A DNA stretch of 47,687 nucleotides from an uncultured Taibaiella sp. GTDB lineage: Bacteria > Bacteroidota > Bacteroidia > Chitinophagales > Chitinophagaceae. The notes below the pieces were generated by a model. It made no database searches and was not told the DNA's origin. It saw only the letters and a list, made by a program, of their open reading frames with translations. Numbering within the stretch: the stretch's first letter is position 1; each line of letters starts with the position of its first letter. A program made the translations under genes and the position numbers. The DNA lies in NCBI GenBank assembly GCA_937870855.1, contig CALMWT010000197.1, positions 1-47,687 on the forward strand, read 5' to 3'. Shown one piece after another: positions 1 to 7,705 of this stretch.

Positions 1-26
1 GGCTTTCTCTTTTAGAAATAAGAATC

Positions 27-398
27 TTATGCGATTTCTACATCTGCGCCAGCTTCAGTAAGCTTGTTTTTCAAGTCTTCTGCTTCTGCTTTGCTTACGC
101 CTTCTTTTATGTTTTTAGGAGCGCCATCTACCAGTTCTTTAGCTTCTTTCAAGCCAAGTCCGGTAAGTTCTTTCACGATTTTTACTACGTTCAGTTTAGA
201 AGCGCCTGCTGCTTTCAATACTACGTTGAAAGAAGTTTTTTCTTCTGCTGCTGCCGGTGCATCGCCGCCGCCGCTCATTACTACTGCTGCTGCTGCTGGC
301 TCTATGCCATAGTCTGCTTTTAATACGTCTGCCAATTCTTGTACTTCTTTTACAGAAAGGCTTACTAATGATTCTGCAAGTGCTTTTACGTCTGCCAT
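27..398 (-). CDS. rplL: 50S ribosomal protein L7/L12
   Basis: This is the ribosomal stalk protein that recruits translation GTPases to the 50S subunit. The 123-residue length is normal. It has an N-terminal dimerisation helix region (about residues 1-35), an Ala/Gly-rich flexible hinge (about 36-52, with the string [12 protein letters not shown]), and the conserved C-terminal domain with the pattern EKTSFNVVL...KIxVIKxVR-like...[11 protein letters not shown]. It is the last gene of rplK-rplA-rplJ-rplL in this window; rpoB would be expected next, beyond base 1. The 161-bp gap from rplJ is long for this gene pair and holds repetitive AT-rich sequence. The ATG at 398 gives the usual MADVKAL start. 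Confidence 0.98.
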   Translation of the reverse strand: MADVKALAESLVSLSVKEVQELADVLKADYGIEPAAAAVVMSGGGDAPAAAEEKTSFNVVLKAAGASKLNVVKIVKELTGLGLKEAKELVDGAPKNIKEGVSKAEAEDLKNKLTEAGADVEIA

Positions 399-559
399 GT
401 TTTTTACTTTTTAACCGCCTTCATTGCTTTTTGCTCCGGCGGAATGGTTAATAAATTTTCCCTGTTTGAACCTCAAGGGAGTTGGTTTTCAATTTGATAA
501 TTTGATGAGTCGGCAATTTGATAATGATTCTTATTTGACGACTCGAGTACATTATCAAA
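399..559. repeat. AT-rich repetitive spacer between rplJ and rplL
   Basis: The spacer contains several copies of the word CAATTTGATAAT/ATTATCAAATTG (around 489-502, 513-524 and 551-560) and an inverted pair CCCT...AGGG near 460-480. This word is a frequent filler in Bacteroidota intergenic DNA. No ORF, promoter or clear terminator was found. The spacer may let L12 be made at a different level from L10, but that is inference. Confidence 0.5.
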
Positions 560-1078
560 TTACTCTGCAACAGCGCCTTCTGCTTGCTTTTCGTGGTGGT
601 GCAGTAGTGCAGCCAATACGCGCTTTGCAGGAGATTGCAACAAGCCAATAACTTCGCCGATAAGCTCGTTCTTAGTTTTGATTTGGGTGAGTGCTGCAAG
701 CTGGTTGTCGCCTGTAAATACGTCTCCGCCTATGAAAGCAGCTTTGAGTGTTGGGCGCTCGGTCTTTTTATTTTCCTTGCGGAAAGAAGAGATGATGAGT
801 GCGGGCTCTTTGGGGCTTTCGCTAAACATGAGGGCAGTTACGTTGTTCAATGATTCGTAGATGCCTGCATATTTTTCCGCATCAAGGCTTTCGAGTGCCT
901 TTTTGATGAGGGTGTTTTTTGCCACTTTCATTTCTACATTCTTATCGAAGCAGTGGCGGCGAAGTTTAGCTACTTGTGCTACGGTCAGCGATTCTGTATC
1001 GGTGATGTAGAAATTATTATACTGAGAGAATTTCTCTTTCAGCATTTCTATTACTTCATTTTTTTGAGCTGGTGTCAT
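560..1078 (-). CDS. rplJ: 50S ribosomal protein L10
   Basis: L10 anchors the L7/L12 dimers to 23S rRNA and in many bacteria represses its own operon. The 172-residue length fits. The N-terminal rRNA-binding domain has the motifs SQYNNFYITDTESLTVAQVAKLRR and KNTLIKKAL; the C-terminal helix that binds L12 dimers covers about residues 135-172. It starts with ATG at 1078 and lies 125 bp downstream of rplA. An L10-binding leader is expected in that spacer in many bacteria, but here the spacer is filled with GC-rich palindromes. Confidence 0.98.
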   Translation of the reverse strand: MTPAQKNEVIEMLKEKFSQYNNFYITDTESLTVAQVAKLRRHCFDKNVEMKVAKNTLIKKALESLDAEKYAGIYESLNNVTALMFSESPKEPALIISSFRKENKKTERPTLKAAFIGGDVFTGDNQLAALTQIKTKNELIGEVIGLLQSPAKRVLAALLHHHEKQAEGAVAE

Positions 1079-1203
1079 TGTTTTTTAATTTTTGCCCCTC
1101 CCGTCCTTCCCGAAAGGGAGGTGACCTGTGAAGAAGCCAATGTTATCAAATAACTTATCGGTTCCCGTCTCCCCTCTTTCGGAGGGGTTGGGGGGAGGCT
1201 TAT
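1079..1203 (-). repeat. GC-rich palindromes in the rplA-rplJ spacer
   Basis: Read on the minus strand, the spacer has two hairpins: CCCCTCCGAAAGAGGGG (1167-1185 region) and CCTCCC...GGGAGG (about 1095-1125). The first belongs to the C-rich 'CCCCAACCCCTCCGAAAGAGGGG' class of repeat common in Bacteroidota intergenic regions. Its position is where an L10 autoregulatory leader would lie, so it could affect rplJL expression. I could not recognise the conserved L10 leader structure. Confidence 0.5.
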
Positions 1204-1893
1204 TTACCCAACAGATTTTGTATCAATTATCAATCCCGGACTCATAGTGCTTGCCATGCTAATGCCTTTCAGGTATTGACCTTTAGCAGTAGCGGGCTTC
1301 ATACGAACCAGTGTGTTGATGAGTTCCTGTGCGTTTTCAGCAATTTTTTCAGGAGTAAAAGATACACGACCAATAGATGCGTGGATGATACCAGCCTTAT
1401 CTACCTTAAATGCAATTTTACCGCCTTTTACATCTGTAACCGCTGCAGCAACATCGTTTGTTACCGTACCTGTCTTAGGATTTGGCATGAGGTTGCGCGG
1501 GCCGAGTATTTTACCCAAACGACCAATCTTAGGCATTACTGATGGTGTGGCAACAATCACGTCCACATCTGTCCATCCGCCTTCTATTTTCTGAACAAAT
1601 TCGTCCAGCCCTACGAAATCTGCGCCTGCTGCTTTTGCTTCTGCTTCTTTATCGGGTGTGCAAAGAACGAGTACGCGTTTTGTTTTACCGGTACCGTGCG
1701 GAAGTGTTACCGTACCACGGATTGCCTGGTCTGCCTTCTTAGGGTCAACACCCAGGCGAATGTGTACATCTACCGAGCTATCGAATTTGGTAAGGTTAAT
1801 ATCCTTTACCATTGCAGCAGCTTCAGGAAGTGTATATATTTTGTTTTTATCGAGTTTAGCCTCTACAGCTTTTCTTTTTTTTGTAATAGCCAT
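1204..1893 (-). CDS. rplA: 50S ribosomal protein L1
   Basis: L1 forms the mobile L1 stalk near the E site and is an rRNA- and mRNA-binding protein. The 229 residues match the family length. Recognisable stretches are the N-terminal [21 protein letters not shown], the [27 protein letters not shown] segment, and the L1 signature near [17 protein letters not shown]. It lies 33 bp downstream of rplK and is co-transcribed with it. The start is ATG at 1893. Confidence 0.98.
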   Translation of the reverse strand: MAITKKRKAVEAKLDKNKIYTLPEAAAMVKDINLTKFDSSVDVHIRLGVDPKKADQAIRGTVTLPHGTGKTKRVLVLCTPDKEAEAKAAGADFVGLDEFVQKIEGGWTDVDVIVATPSVMPKIGRLGKILGPRNLMPNPKTGTVTNDVAAAVTDVKGGKIAFKVDKAGIIHASIGRVSFTPEKIAENAQELINTLVRMKPATAKGQYLKGISMASTMSPGLIIDTKSVG

Positions 1894-1926
1894 TGCTACA
1901 AGTTTTTAGTAAGGTGAATCAATGGA

Positions 1927-2370
1927 TTATTGAGCTACTGGTTTTTCGCCTTCTACAGTAAGACCCATGCTGCGTGCAGTACCAGCCACCATACTCATGG
2001 CGCTATCTACTGTAAAACAATTAAGGTCAGCCATCTTGTCTTTAGCGATTTCCTCTACTTGTGCCCAAGTAACCTTACCAACTTTTATGCGGTTTGGCTC
2101 TTTACTACCGCTTTTTACTTTCGATGCTTCCATAAGCTGCACGGCAGCCGGAGGCGTTTTAATAACGAAGTCGAAAGATTTGTCGGTGAAAACAGTAAGC
2201 AATACCGGAAGCACTTTGCCCATTTTGTCTTGTGTGCGGGCGTTGAACTGCTTACAAAATTCCATAATGTTTACGCCCTTGGAACCGAGCGCCGGACCGA
2301 TTGGCGGTGCGGGATTGGCTTGTCCTCCTTTTACCTGGAGCTTTACATAGCCGGAGATTTCCTTTGCCAT
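1927..2370 (-). CDS. rplK: 50S ribosomal protein L11
   Basis: L11 binds the GTPase-associated region of 23S rRNA. The 147 residues are full length. The N-terminal part has [35 protein letters not shown] and the C-terminal rRNA-binding part ends with the family signature around [15 protein letters not shown]. It is the first gene of the operon here. In most Bacteroidota nusG and secE precede rplK; here the upstream gene is a secreted T9SS protein, so rplK relies on its own promoter (see 2455-2484). Confidence 0.98.
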   Translation of the reverse strand: MAKEISGYVKLQVKGGQANPAPPIGPALGSKGVNIMEFCKQFNARTQDKMGKVLPVLLTVFTDKSFDFVIKTPPAAVQLMEASKVKSGSKEPNRIKVGKVTWAQVEEIAKDKMADLNCFTVDSAMSMVAGTARSMGLTVEGEKPVAQ

Positions 2371-2454
2371 TTTTTCTTTTTTTTGGTTTTAACGAGTTGA
2401 TGAAACTCTCCCAATGCAACCTTAAACTATAAGAGCAATATGAGAATTGGAGCG

Positions 2455-2484
2455 CGAAGATAGGGAGATAATATATGAGGGCAA
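2455..2484 (-). promoter_or_regulatory. Predicted promoter of the rplKAJL operon
   Basis: On the minus strand a TTG (complement of 2482-2484) is followed by 19 bases and then TATCTTCG (complement of 2455-2462). This fits the Bacteroidota consensus TTG-N19-TAnnTTTG apart from one base in the -7 box. It predicts a start of transcription near 2448 and a leader of about 78 nt, which contains a small hairpin, GAGTT-TCATC-AACTC (about 2393-2407). Confidence 0.6.
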
Positions 2485-2507
2485 AAAGATTTTTGGAGGA
2501 AAAGTCC

Positions 2508-3332
2508 TTACTGTTTCAGAAACTTTTTAATGCAGGAGCCTTTATCGCTTATGAGCTTAAGCAAATAAACACCAGGCGGCAACGACGAAACATCTATCGA
2601 ATTTTTTCCTTTAACAATTGACGTAGAAAGTAACATTTGTCCTGCAAAATTTGAAACGATCGCTTGTTGTCCTTTATCGTTTTCTACTACCAAAGTAGTG
2701 GTGCACGGCGATGGATATATCTTTTGCTCGTCTGCATCTACACTCTCCACATCATTAGTGTACTCAAAAGCTATATCATCAATGTAAAACTCATTTCCAT
2801 TTGTTCCGGGCAGTGTGTTGGACGTTATAAATCTTATGTGTACGGTATCGTGTGCTCCCCAATAAGTAAGAGGCATAACTGCTTTAGCGTACATGCCAGA
2901 AGGGTTTGGAATGTAATGAACTCCGCCCCCTGTTGTCAATCGGGTTGATGAAGCTGCATCCCATGCAGAAAAGGTTACAATGGCAACGGCTGAATCAAAC
3001 GTTTGCCCTACTCTGTTGAATTTATACCAGAATGTTAGAAATAGTGGATTGTCTTGAAAAGGCACTTCGCAATAATCCATCCAACCAGTATGAACCGGAT
3101 CATTACTGCCATTTTTCACATTTTTTATTCGTGCAGCATAAGAACCACTTTTGCTGTCCCCGGTTTTCTGCATCGAGTACGCACCGGTATGATCTGGATA
3201 TCTATCAGCACAAAAATAATCGGGCTTGGTGGCAACGATTGTCCAGTTCTCAAGACCACCGTTGTTGATCTGCTGTTGTGCCAATGACGCAGTGGAGATA
3301 AACACGGCGACAATTGAGAGTATTTTTTTCAC
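2508..3332 (-). CDS. Secreted protein with T9SS C-terminal sorting domain
   Basis: The function of this 274-residue protein is unknown. The GTG start at 3332 is preferred over a longer frame reaching 3479, because it places a signal peptide (VKKILSIVAVFISTASLAQQ) at the N-terminus, whereas the extra 49 residues look like translated non-coding DNA. The central part (about residues 20-190) resembles a carbohydrate-binding/jelly-roll type module, ending in the common FYIDDIAFEY string. The last 75 residues form a T9SS type A sorting domain: IYPSPCTTTLVVEN...ISNFAGQ...ISSLPPGVYLLKL-like pattern, ending KKFLKQ. The protein is expected to be exported through the outer membrane and anchored or released. 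It lies directly upstream of rplK on the same strand, with no obvious terminator between. Confidence 0.8.
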   Translation of the reverse strand: MKKILSIVAVFISTASLAQQQINNGGLENWTIVATKPDYFCADRYPDHTGAYSMQKTGDSKSGSYAARIKNVKNGSNDPVHTGWMDYCEVPFQDNPLFLTFWYKFNRVGQTFDSAVAIVTFSAWDAASSTRLTTGGGVHYIPNPSGMYAKAVMPLTYWGAHDTVHIRFITSNTLPGTNGNEFYIDDIAFEYTNDVESVDADEQKIYPSPCTTTLVVENDKGQQAIVSNFAGQMLLSTSIVKGKNSIDVSSLPPGVYLLKLISDKGSCIKKFLKQ

Positions 3333-3418
3333 AGCATACGTTTTTAGACTTATGAAATTACAGCTAATAAATAGAAGTTTCTTCTTTATGGAAAATCTCA
3401 CCCCTCCATCCCCGCTGT

Positions 3419-3438
3419 CCTGAGTTTCCAAACTCAGG
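3419..3438. repeat. 20-bp perfect palindrome, terminator-like on plus
   Basis: CCTGAGTTT-CC-AAACTCAGG is followed on the plus strand by AATTTTTCTTTC. It has the shape of a factor-independent terminator, but no plus-strand gene ends just upstream. It sits upstream of the T9SS gene and next to other palindromic repeats, so it may simply be one more dispersed palindrome. Confidence 0.5.
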
Positions 3439-3511
3439 AATTTTTCTTTCAAAAAAACCTCTTCACACCACTTAGCCAATTATGTATTCATGTTCGGAGC
3501 ACAATAATGTT

Positions 3512-3982
3512 CGTCATTTCGAACGAACTGCGAGGTACGAAGCAGGAAGTGAGAAATCTCCCAAGCATTTGCAATCCGCTGCATCAAAGCGACTATCAAC
3601 TTAGCTACTCACATCAGGGGATTTCTCCCTGCGGTCGAAATGACGTTCTCTGTTCGTCCTTTCGAAGGAGTGAACTGCGAGGAACGAAGCAGGAAGTGAG
3701 AAATCTCCAGAGCATTGCTACACACGCAGCACAAAGTTTCTTTCACTTAAGGCTCACATTAGGGGATTTCTCCCTGCGGTCGAAATGACGTTCCCTGTTC
3801 GTCATTTCGAAGGAGTGAACTTCAGGACGAAGCAGGAACGACTAAATTTTTCTCAGCGAAGCTAAATCTTCCGAGCATTTGCAACACGCTGCATCAAAGC
3901 ACCATTTCACCTTAGCCACGCATCAGGAGATTTCTCCCTGCGGTCGAAATGACGAATAATTATTGAGCGGTCGAAATGACGA
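3512..3982. repeat. Tandem array of about 135-155-bp inverted-repeat elements
   Basis: There are three near-copies, at about 3512-3645, 3655-3790 and 3800-3954, plus a terminal fragment at about 3967-3982. Each copy opens with CGTCATTTCGA (CGTCCTTTCGA in the second) and closes with its complement, TCGAAATGACG. Inside, GAGAAATCTCC is mirrored by GG(A/G)GATTTCTCCC, so a copy can fold into a long imperfect stem with a less conserved centre. The internal phrase GAACGAAGCAGGAAGTGAGAAATC is shared by copies 1 and 2 and partly by copy 3. No ORF of credible quality was found in this stretch. The array ends about 30 bp before a GIY-YIG gene. Confidence 0.85.
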
Positions 3983-4014
3983 ATAGCTATTCAGCGAATT
4001 AAGTAACTTACCTC

Positions 4015-4293
4015 ATGTTCAAAGGCGGCTATGTTTACATTATGACCAATGCGCACCATACCGTGCTGTATGTAGGTGTAACAGCAAACCTTTTGCATCG
4101 GGTCTATCAACATAAAGACCATACTTTAAAAAACAGCTTTACTGACAAATACAACGTGGAGAAGCTTGTTTACTACGAAATATTCGACGGTATTGAAGAA
4201 GCAATAGCAAGAGAAAAACAGATCAAGAAATACCGAAGAGAAAAGAAGGAAGCACTGATCGGACAGAAAAATAGTGAGTGGAAAGATTTGTGA
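4015..4293 (+). CDS. Small GIY-YIG nuclease superfamily protein
   Basis: A 92-residue single-domain protein of the UPF0213/YhbQ-like GIY-YIG group. GGYVYIMTN (GIY equivalent, residues 4-12) and TVLYVGVTANLLHRVYQH (YIG equivalent with the conserved Arg, about 17-34) are followed by EIFDGIEEAIAREKQIKKYRREKK, the typical helix with the catalytic Glu, and a C-terminal WKDL. The members of this group with known activity are DNA endonucleases; the biological role of the small bacterial ones is not settled. It follows a tandem array of inverted repeats and is followed by a hairpin element (4330-4360) that also flanks the other GIY-YIG gene in this window. The ATG at 4015 is the only sensible start. 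Confidence 0.85.
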   Translation: MFKGGYVYIMTNAHHTVLYVGVTANLLHRVYQHKDHTLKNSFTDKYNVEKLVYYEIFDGIEEAIAREKQIKKYRREKKEALIGQKNSEWKDL

Positions 4294-4329
4294 GATGAAC
4301 TGAATGAATGGTAGCGCCACCTCGTCTAA

Positions 4330-4360
4330 CGCAAGCATGCACTCAAGGCGGCATACTTGT
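4330..4360. repeat. GCAAGCATGC hairpin element, copy 1
   Basis: CGCAAGCATGCA (4330-4341) and GCATACTTGT (4351-4360) pair, allowing G-U, around a 9-10 nt loop. The 12-base core is identical to 17677-17688 and to the complement of 16610-16621. This copy lies 37 bp after the small GIY-YIG gene, in the same orientation as the copy 54 bp after the larger GIY-YIG gene. Confidence 0.65.
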
Positions 4361-4479
4361 ATCAGAATGAAGAAGTCAACATGCTGTAAAATAGAACGCA
4401 GATAAAATTAAGAGGGTCAGGATTTTTAAATATGCATGAATCATAAAGACATGAAACAAGGTGCGTTCCATCAGCAAAA

Positions 4480-5829
4480 CTAAAACTCAAAACCTACGCC
4501 CACATAGTTGTGCGGTGTTATAGCCTTCAGTTCCTTTTTTACTTTGGCAGAAATTTTCAAAGTTTCAATAAACTGGTGAATGTCTTCTTTCGAAATGCCT
4601 GCCTTTCCGCGTGTCAATGCCTTCAGTGCTTCGTATGGTTGCGGATAATTGTCTCTTCTTAAAACTGTTTGTATCGCTTCTGCCACTACCGCCCAATTTT
4701 GCTCAAGATCAGCTTTCAATTTGTCTTTGTTCAGCAATAGTTTTCCGAGTCCTTTTTCCAAAGAGCGGAGTGCCAAAAAACTATGTGCCAGCGGCACGCC
4801 AATATTTCTAAGTACGGTACTATCGGTAAGATCGCGCTGCAGGCGGCTGATGGGAAGCTTTGCTGAAAGATGTTCGTAAAGTGCGTTTGCGATGCCAAAA
4901 TTTCCTTCTGCATTTTCAAAATCAATAGGGTTCACTTTATGCGGCATTGCCGAAGAACCTACTTCATCTTTTTTCACCGTTTGCTTAAAATATTCCATGG
5001 AGATATAAGTCCACACATCGCGGCATAGATCAATGAGAATGGTGTTGATTCTTTTCAGCGCATCGAACTGTGCTGCAATATTATCATAGTGCTCGATCTG
5101 CGTGGTGTATTGCATCCGCTCCAGCCCAAGTTTGTTGTTGACAAAATCGTTTCCAAATTTTATCCAGTTCATTTCCGGAAAGGCCACATAGTGTGCATTG
5201 AAATTTCCCGTTGCGCCGCCAAACTTTGCTGCGAAAGGAATATGCGAAAGCTGCGCAATTTGTCCTTGCAATCTTTCTACAAATACCATCCATTCTTTGC
5301 CCAAAGTGGTGGGTGAGGCAGGCTGTCCGTGGGTTCTTGCAAGCATGGGAATGCCCTGCCAGTCTTTTGCCATTTTACTTAAGCGCAATACAAGATTGCC
5401 CATAGCAGGAAGAAACTGTTCTTCCAGCGCTTCTTTCCACAGCAAGGGAACTGCGGTATTGTTTACATCTTGAGAAGTCAATCCGAAATGCACCCACTCT
5501 ACACTATCGCCTGCGCCCAGGGCACTAAGTTTTTCTTTGAGAAAATACTCCACTGCTTTTACATCGTGATTGGTGGTTCGCTCTGTTGCTTTTATCTGCT
5601 GCGCATCTTCTTCCGTAAAATTTTCATAGATGGAACGAAGTTTTGCAGGCTTTGCAGCAGCAGGAAGTTTAAATATTTTTTTTTCTGCAAGAAAAATAAA
5701 ATACTCTACCTCAACTCTTAGGCGATAACGTATCAATCCAAATTCTGAAAAATACGGAGCAAGGCTACTAAGCTGTGAGCGATAACGACCATCAACGGGA
5801 CTAATGGCTGTGAGTGCGGTTAATTCCAT
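4480..5829 (-). CDS. purB: Adenylosuccinate lyase
   Basis: PurB cleaves SAICAR and adenylosuccinate, releasing fumarate, in purine biosynthesis. The 449-residue protein carries the fumarate lyase superfamily signature SSAMPHKVNPIDFEN. Other conserved parts are SPVDGRY at the N-terminus, the TERTTNHDVKAVEYFLK segment and RTHGQPASPTT (active-site His). The ATG at 5829 gives MELTALTAISPVDGRY; a frame nine codons longer adds only MCCTLIFVR and would run through the probable promoter. A TATCTTTG -7 box ends 5 nt before the ATG, so the transcript may be leaderless. rsmG lies upstream on the same strand, 39 bp away. Confidence 0.97.
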   Translation of the reverse strand: MELTALTAISPVDGRYRSQLSSLAPYFSEFGLIRYRLRVEVEYFIFLAEKKIFKLPAAAKPAKLRSIYENFTEEDAQQIKATERTTNHDVKAVEYFLKEKLSALGAGDSVEWVHFGLTSQDVNNTAVPLLWKEALEEQFLPAMGNLVLRLSKMAKDWQGIPMLARTHGQPASPTTLGKEWMVFVERLQGQIAQLSHIPFAAKFGGATGNFNAHYVAFPEMNWIKFGNDFVNNKLGLERMQYTTQIEHYDNIAAQFDALKRINTILIDLCRDVWTYISMEYFKQTVKKDEVGSSAMPHKVNPIDFENAEGNFGIANALYEHLSAKLPISRLQRDLTDSTVLRNIGVPLAHSFLALRSLEKGLGKLLLNKDKLKADLEQNWAVVAEAIQTVLRRDNYPQPYEALKALTRGKAGISKEDIHQFIETLKISAKVKKELKAITPHNYVGVGFEF

Positions 5830-5834
5830 GCGGA

Positions 5835-5842
5835 CAAAGATA
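5835..5842 (-). promoter_or_regulatory. -7 box of purB, 5 nt from the start codon
   Basis: On the minus strand TATCTTTG is a perfect TAnnTTTG match, followed by TCCGC and then the ATG. A transcript from this box would begin at or within a base or two of the start codon. Confidence 0.5.
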
Positions 5843-5868
5843 AGGGTGCAACACAATTACTATTATTA

Positions 5869-6492
5869 TCAGCGCGGCACATACACCACATACTTTTCTT
5901 TAAAAGATTCTTCAGGGAAAATATCATAAACGGGAAATAAATGCGGACGTAAACCAGAGGCTTTAATTTCTGTTGCGAGGTCTCCACCTTTCAGACAAAG
6001 CAATCCGTTTGAAAATTCATCGCTCATTTTTCCTTTGCGTAATGATGGTTTTATCCAACCCCACAACTCGCCTAAAGGTGCCACCGCGCGCGACACCGCA
6101 AAATCAAAAACTTGTCCGATAGCTTCTACCCGCGAATGAACAGCCGTAACGTTTTTAAGATCAATAGCAGTTGCCACTTCCTGTACTACTTTTATTTTCT
6201 TACCAATACTGTCGGCTAATAGAAATTCCACTTCAGGAAAAAAAATAGCCAGTGGAATCCCTGGAAAACCACCACCCGTTCCGATGTCAATAACCTTTGC
6301 GCCATTATGGAAATTACAAAGCGCTGCGATAGCCAACGAATGCAACACATGCTTTTCATAAAGTGCATCAATATCCTTTCGGGAAATGACATTGATCTTT
6401 TCATTCCACTCTTTATACAGTTCTTCCAGTTTTCCAAACTGCTCTTGCTGACGAGGAGTAAAATCGGCAAAGTATTTATTGATTATTTCCAC
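5869..6492 (-). CDS. rsmG: 16S rRNA (guanine527-N7)-methyltransferase
   Basis: RsmG methylates G527 of 16S rRNA (Escherichia coli numbering) using S-adenosylmethionine. The 207-residue length is normal. The N-terminal region has KLEELYKEWNEKINVISRKD and LYEKHVLHSLAI, both typical of the family. The SAM-binding motif is VIDIGTGGGFPGIPLAI (about residues 66-82), and SRAVAPLGEL is the later conserved element. Its start codon overlaps the 3' end of the upstream glycosyltransferase by 10 bp, so the two are likely translated from one mRNA. Confidence 0.96.
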   Translation of the reverse strand: MEIINKYFADFTPRQQEQFGKLEELYKEWNEKINVISRKDIDALYEKHVLHSLAIAALCNFHNGAKVIDIGTGGGFPGIPLAIFFPEVEFLLADSIGKKIKVVQEVATAIDLKNVTAVHSRVEAIGQVFDFAVSRAVAPLGELWGWIKPSLRKGKMSDEFSNGLLCLKGGDLATEIKASGLRPHLFPVYDIFPEESFKEKYVVYVPR

Positions 6493-7613
6493 TGCTGTTT
6501 ATTTTTCCAAAGAATGTACGGACTGAGTACAAAATTATAGATCGCCCACCCGATGTCGCACAACGGCATCCACAGCAGCAACTTCCGGTCTTGTAATTTG
6601 AAAGCTGTGCTTTGCCAAATGGTCCAATACACTGCGCACCGCATCATCATAATGATCCACACAATTGTCCAACCGCTAAAAAATATCAGGACGAAAAAAA
6701 GCAACCACGACAAAGCATGTGAAGCCGCATAAACTCCCAGCAAAGCCTGTATTTCATCTCTGTAATATTTACCTGTTGATACATGACGTTGTTTTTGCCT
6801 GATCCATTCTTTCCAACTAAGCTTCGCATCCGATAATGTAAAAGCATCGCGATGCGCGACAATGGCGGTGTTGTCTTTTTCTGCACAACATTGCATCAGC
6901 AAATCGTCATCACCCGAAGGCAGTTCATTCCAGATATCAGACTGCCGGGCTTTATAGAAAATTTCTTTGGTGCAGGCAAGGTTTCTTCCCACTGCCATAT
7001 ACGGTTTGCCTGCCAGTGCATAAGTGCTGTATTGCACAAAAGTGTGGAGCGTTTCCCAGCGAATAAATGTATTGAGCAGTCCGGGATGATATTTCAATGC
7101 TCCGTAACCCGCTACTATATCTTTGCCTTGCTCAAACGGCGACACCATGTGCGCAATCCAGTTTTGGGTTGCAGGCACACAGTCGGCATCAGTAAGCAGC
7201 AACCAGTGATGTGTTGCATATTCCACTCCTTTATCCAACGCAAACTTTTTTCCTTTAAATTTTCGCTCTTCTTCATCTGCAATGGTAACATGCCATAAAT
7301 GACTGAACTGCTGTTCTAACCGATACAATACTTGTTCCGTATCATCGCCCGATGCGTCATTGACTACCACCACTTCGTACATCGGTTTGCCGGTTTCGTT
7401 ACTATATCTTTGCGACAAAATTGCCGGAAGATTATTTTCCAGGTTTCTTGCTTCGTTCTTCGCACAAATAATAATGGAGACTTCACCAGTTGCAAACTCA
7501 TTGTCGAGTTCAGGTTTTGGGAAGTTAAATATCCGAGTGAAGAAATAGAGAGCATAGCCACATTGAATGGCGACAGACAAAAGAAACAGACTGAATAACA
7601 CTGCGTATAGCAC
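6483..7613 (-). CDS. Membrane-associated family 2 glycosyltransferase
   Basis: A 376-residue GT-A fold glycosyltransferase with a membrane segment at the N-terminus (about residues 1-25) and two or three more at the C-terminus (about 290-370). Catalytic features are VVVNDASGDDTEQVL (nucleotide-sugar binding), LLLTDADCVP (DxD-type metal site), PSGDDDLLMQ and the QKQRHVS motif (QxxRW equivalent). The GTG at 7613 is preferred. The frame continues upstream to 7697, but those 28 codons are the translation of a filler sequence (CACTTTGCCTACTGCCAACTG-like on the minus strand) common between Bacteroidota genes. The sugar and acceptor cannot be told from sequence. It overlaps rsmG by 10 bp and is divergent from tgt. 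Confidence 0.85.
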   Translation of the reverse strand: MLYAVLFSLFLLSVAIQCGYALYFFTRIFNFPKPELDNEFATGEVSIIICAKNEARNLENNLPAILSQRYSNETGKPMYEVVVVNDASGDDTEQVLYRLEQQFSHLWHVTIADEEERKFKGKKFALDKGVEYATHHWLLLTDADCVPATQNWIAHMVSPFEQGKDIVAGYGALKYHPGLLNTFIRWETLHTFVQYSTYALAGKPYMAVGRNLACTKEIFYKARQSDIWNELPSGDDDLLMQCCAEKDNTAIVAHRDAFTLSDAKLSWKEWIRQKQRHVSTGKYYRDEIQALLGVYAASHALSWLLFFVLIFFSGWTIVWIIMMMRCAVYWTIWQSTAFKLQDRKLLLWMPLCDIGWAIYNFVLSPYILWKNKQQWK

Positions 7614-7705
7614 GGGGATAAAGATAAGTGGCAGCGCGCAGTTGGCAGTAGGCAAAGTGAAGACAGGATAGCGCCTTGCGCAAATAGGCATAAGCAACTA
7701 CAAAA

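Noticed and set aside
1930..2400. A 156-residue plus-strand ORF over rplK
   Set aside because: It is antisense to a certain ribosomal protein gene, and its sequence (Cys/His/Phe-rich) looks like a shadow frame.
3333..3479. Extension of the T9SS protein to an ATG at 3479
   Set aside because: The 49 extra residues precede the signal peptide and cover palindromic intergenic DNA.
3507..3788. A 93-residue ORF within the repeat array
   Set aside because: Its protein repeats the DNA repeat (SELRGTKQEVRNL twice), so it is repeat read-through and not a gene.
4320..4365. GTCTAAC before the GCAAGCATGC hairpin fits the RYYYAAC end of an integron attC site
   Set aside because: The matching GTTRRRY end is missing, the other two hairpin copies lack the motif, and no integrase gene is in the window.
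6852..7298. A 148-residue plus-strand ORF
   Set aside because: It is antisense to the conserved catalytic region of the GT2 glycosyltransferase.
7614..7697. N-terminal extension of the GT2 glycosyltransferase
   Set aside because: It is the translation of a filler repeat (TGCCTACTGCCAACTG-like) and lies in the promoter gap opposite tgt; the GTG at 7613 starts a proper membrane helix.
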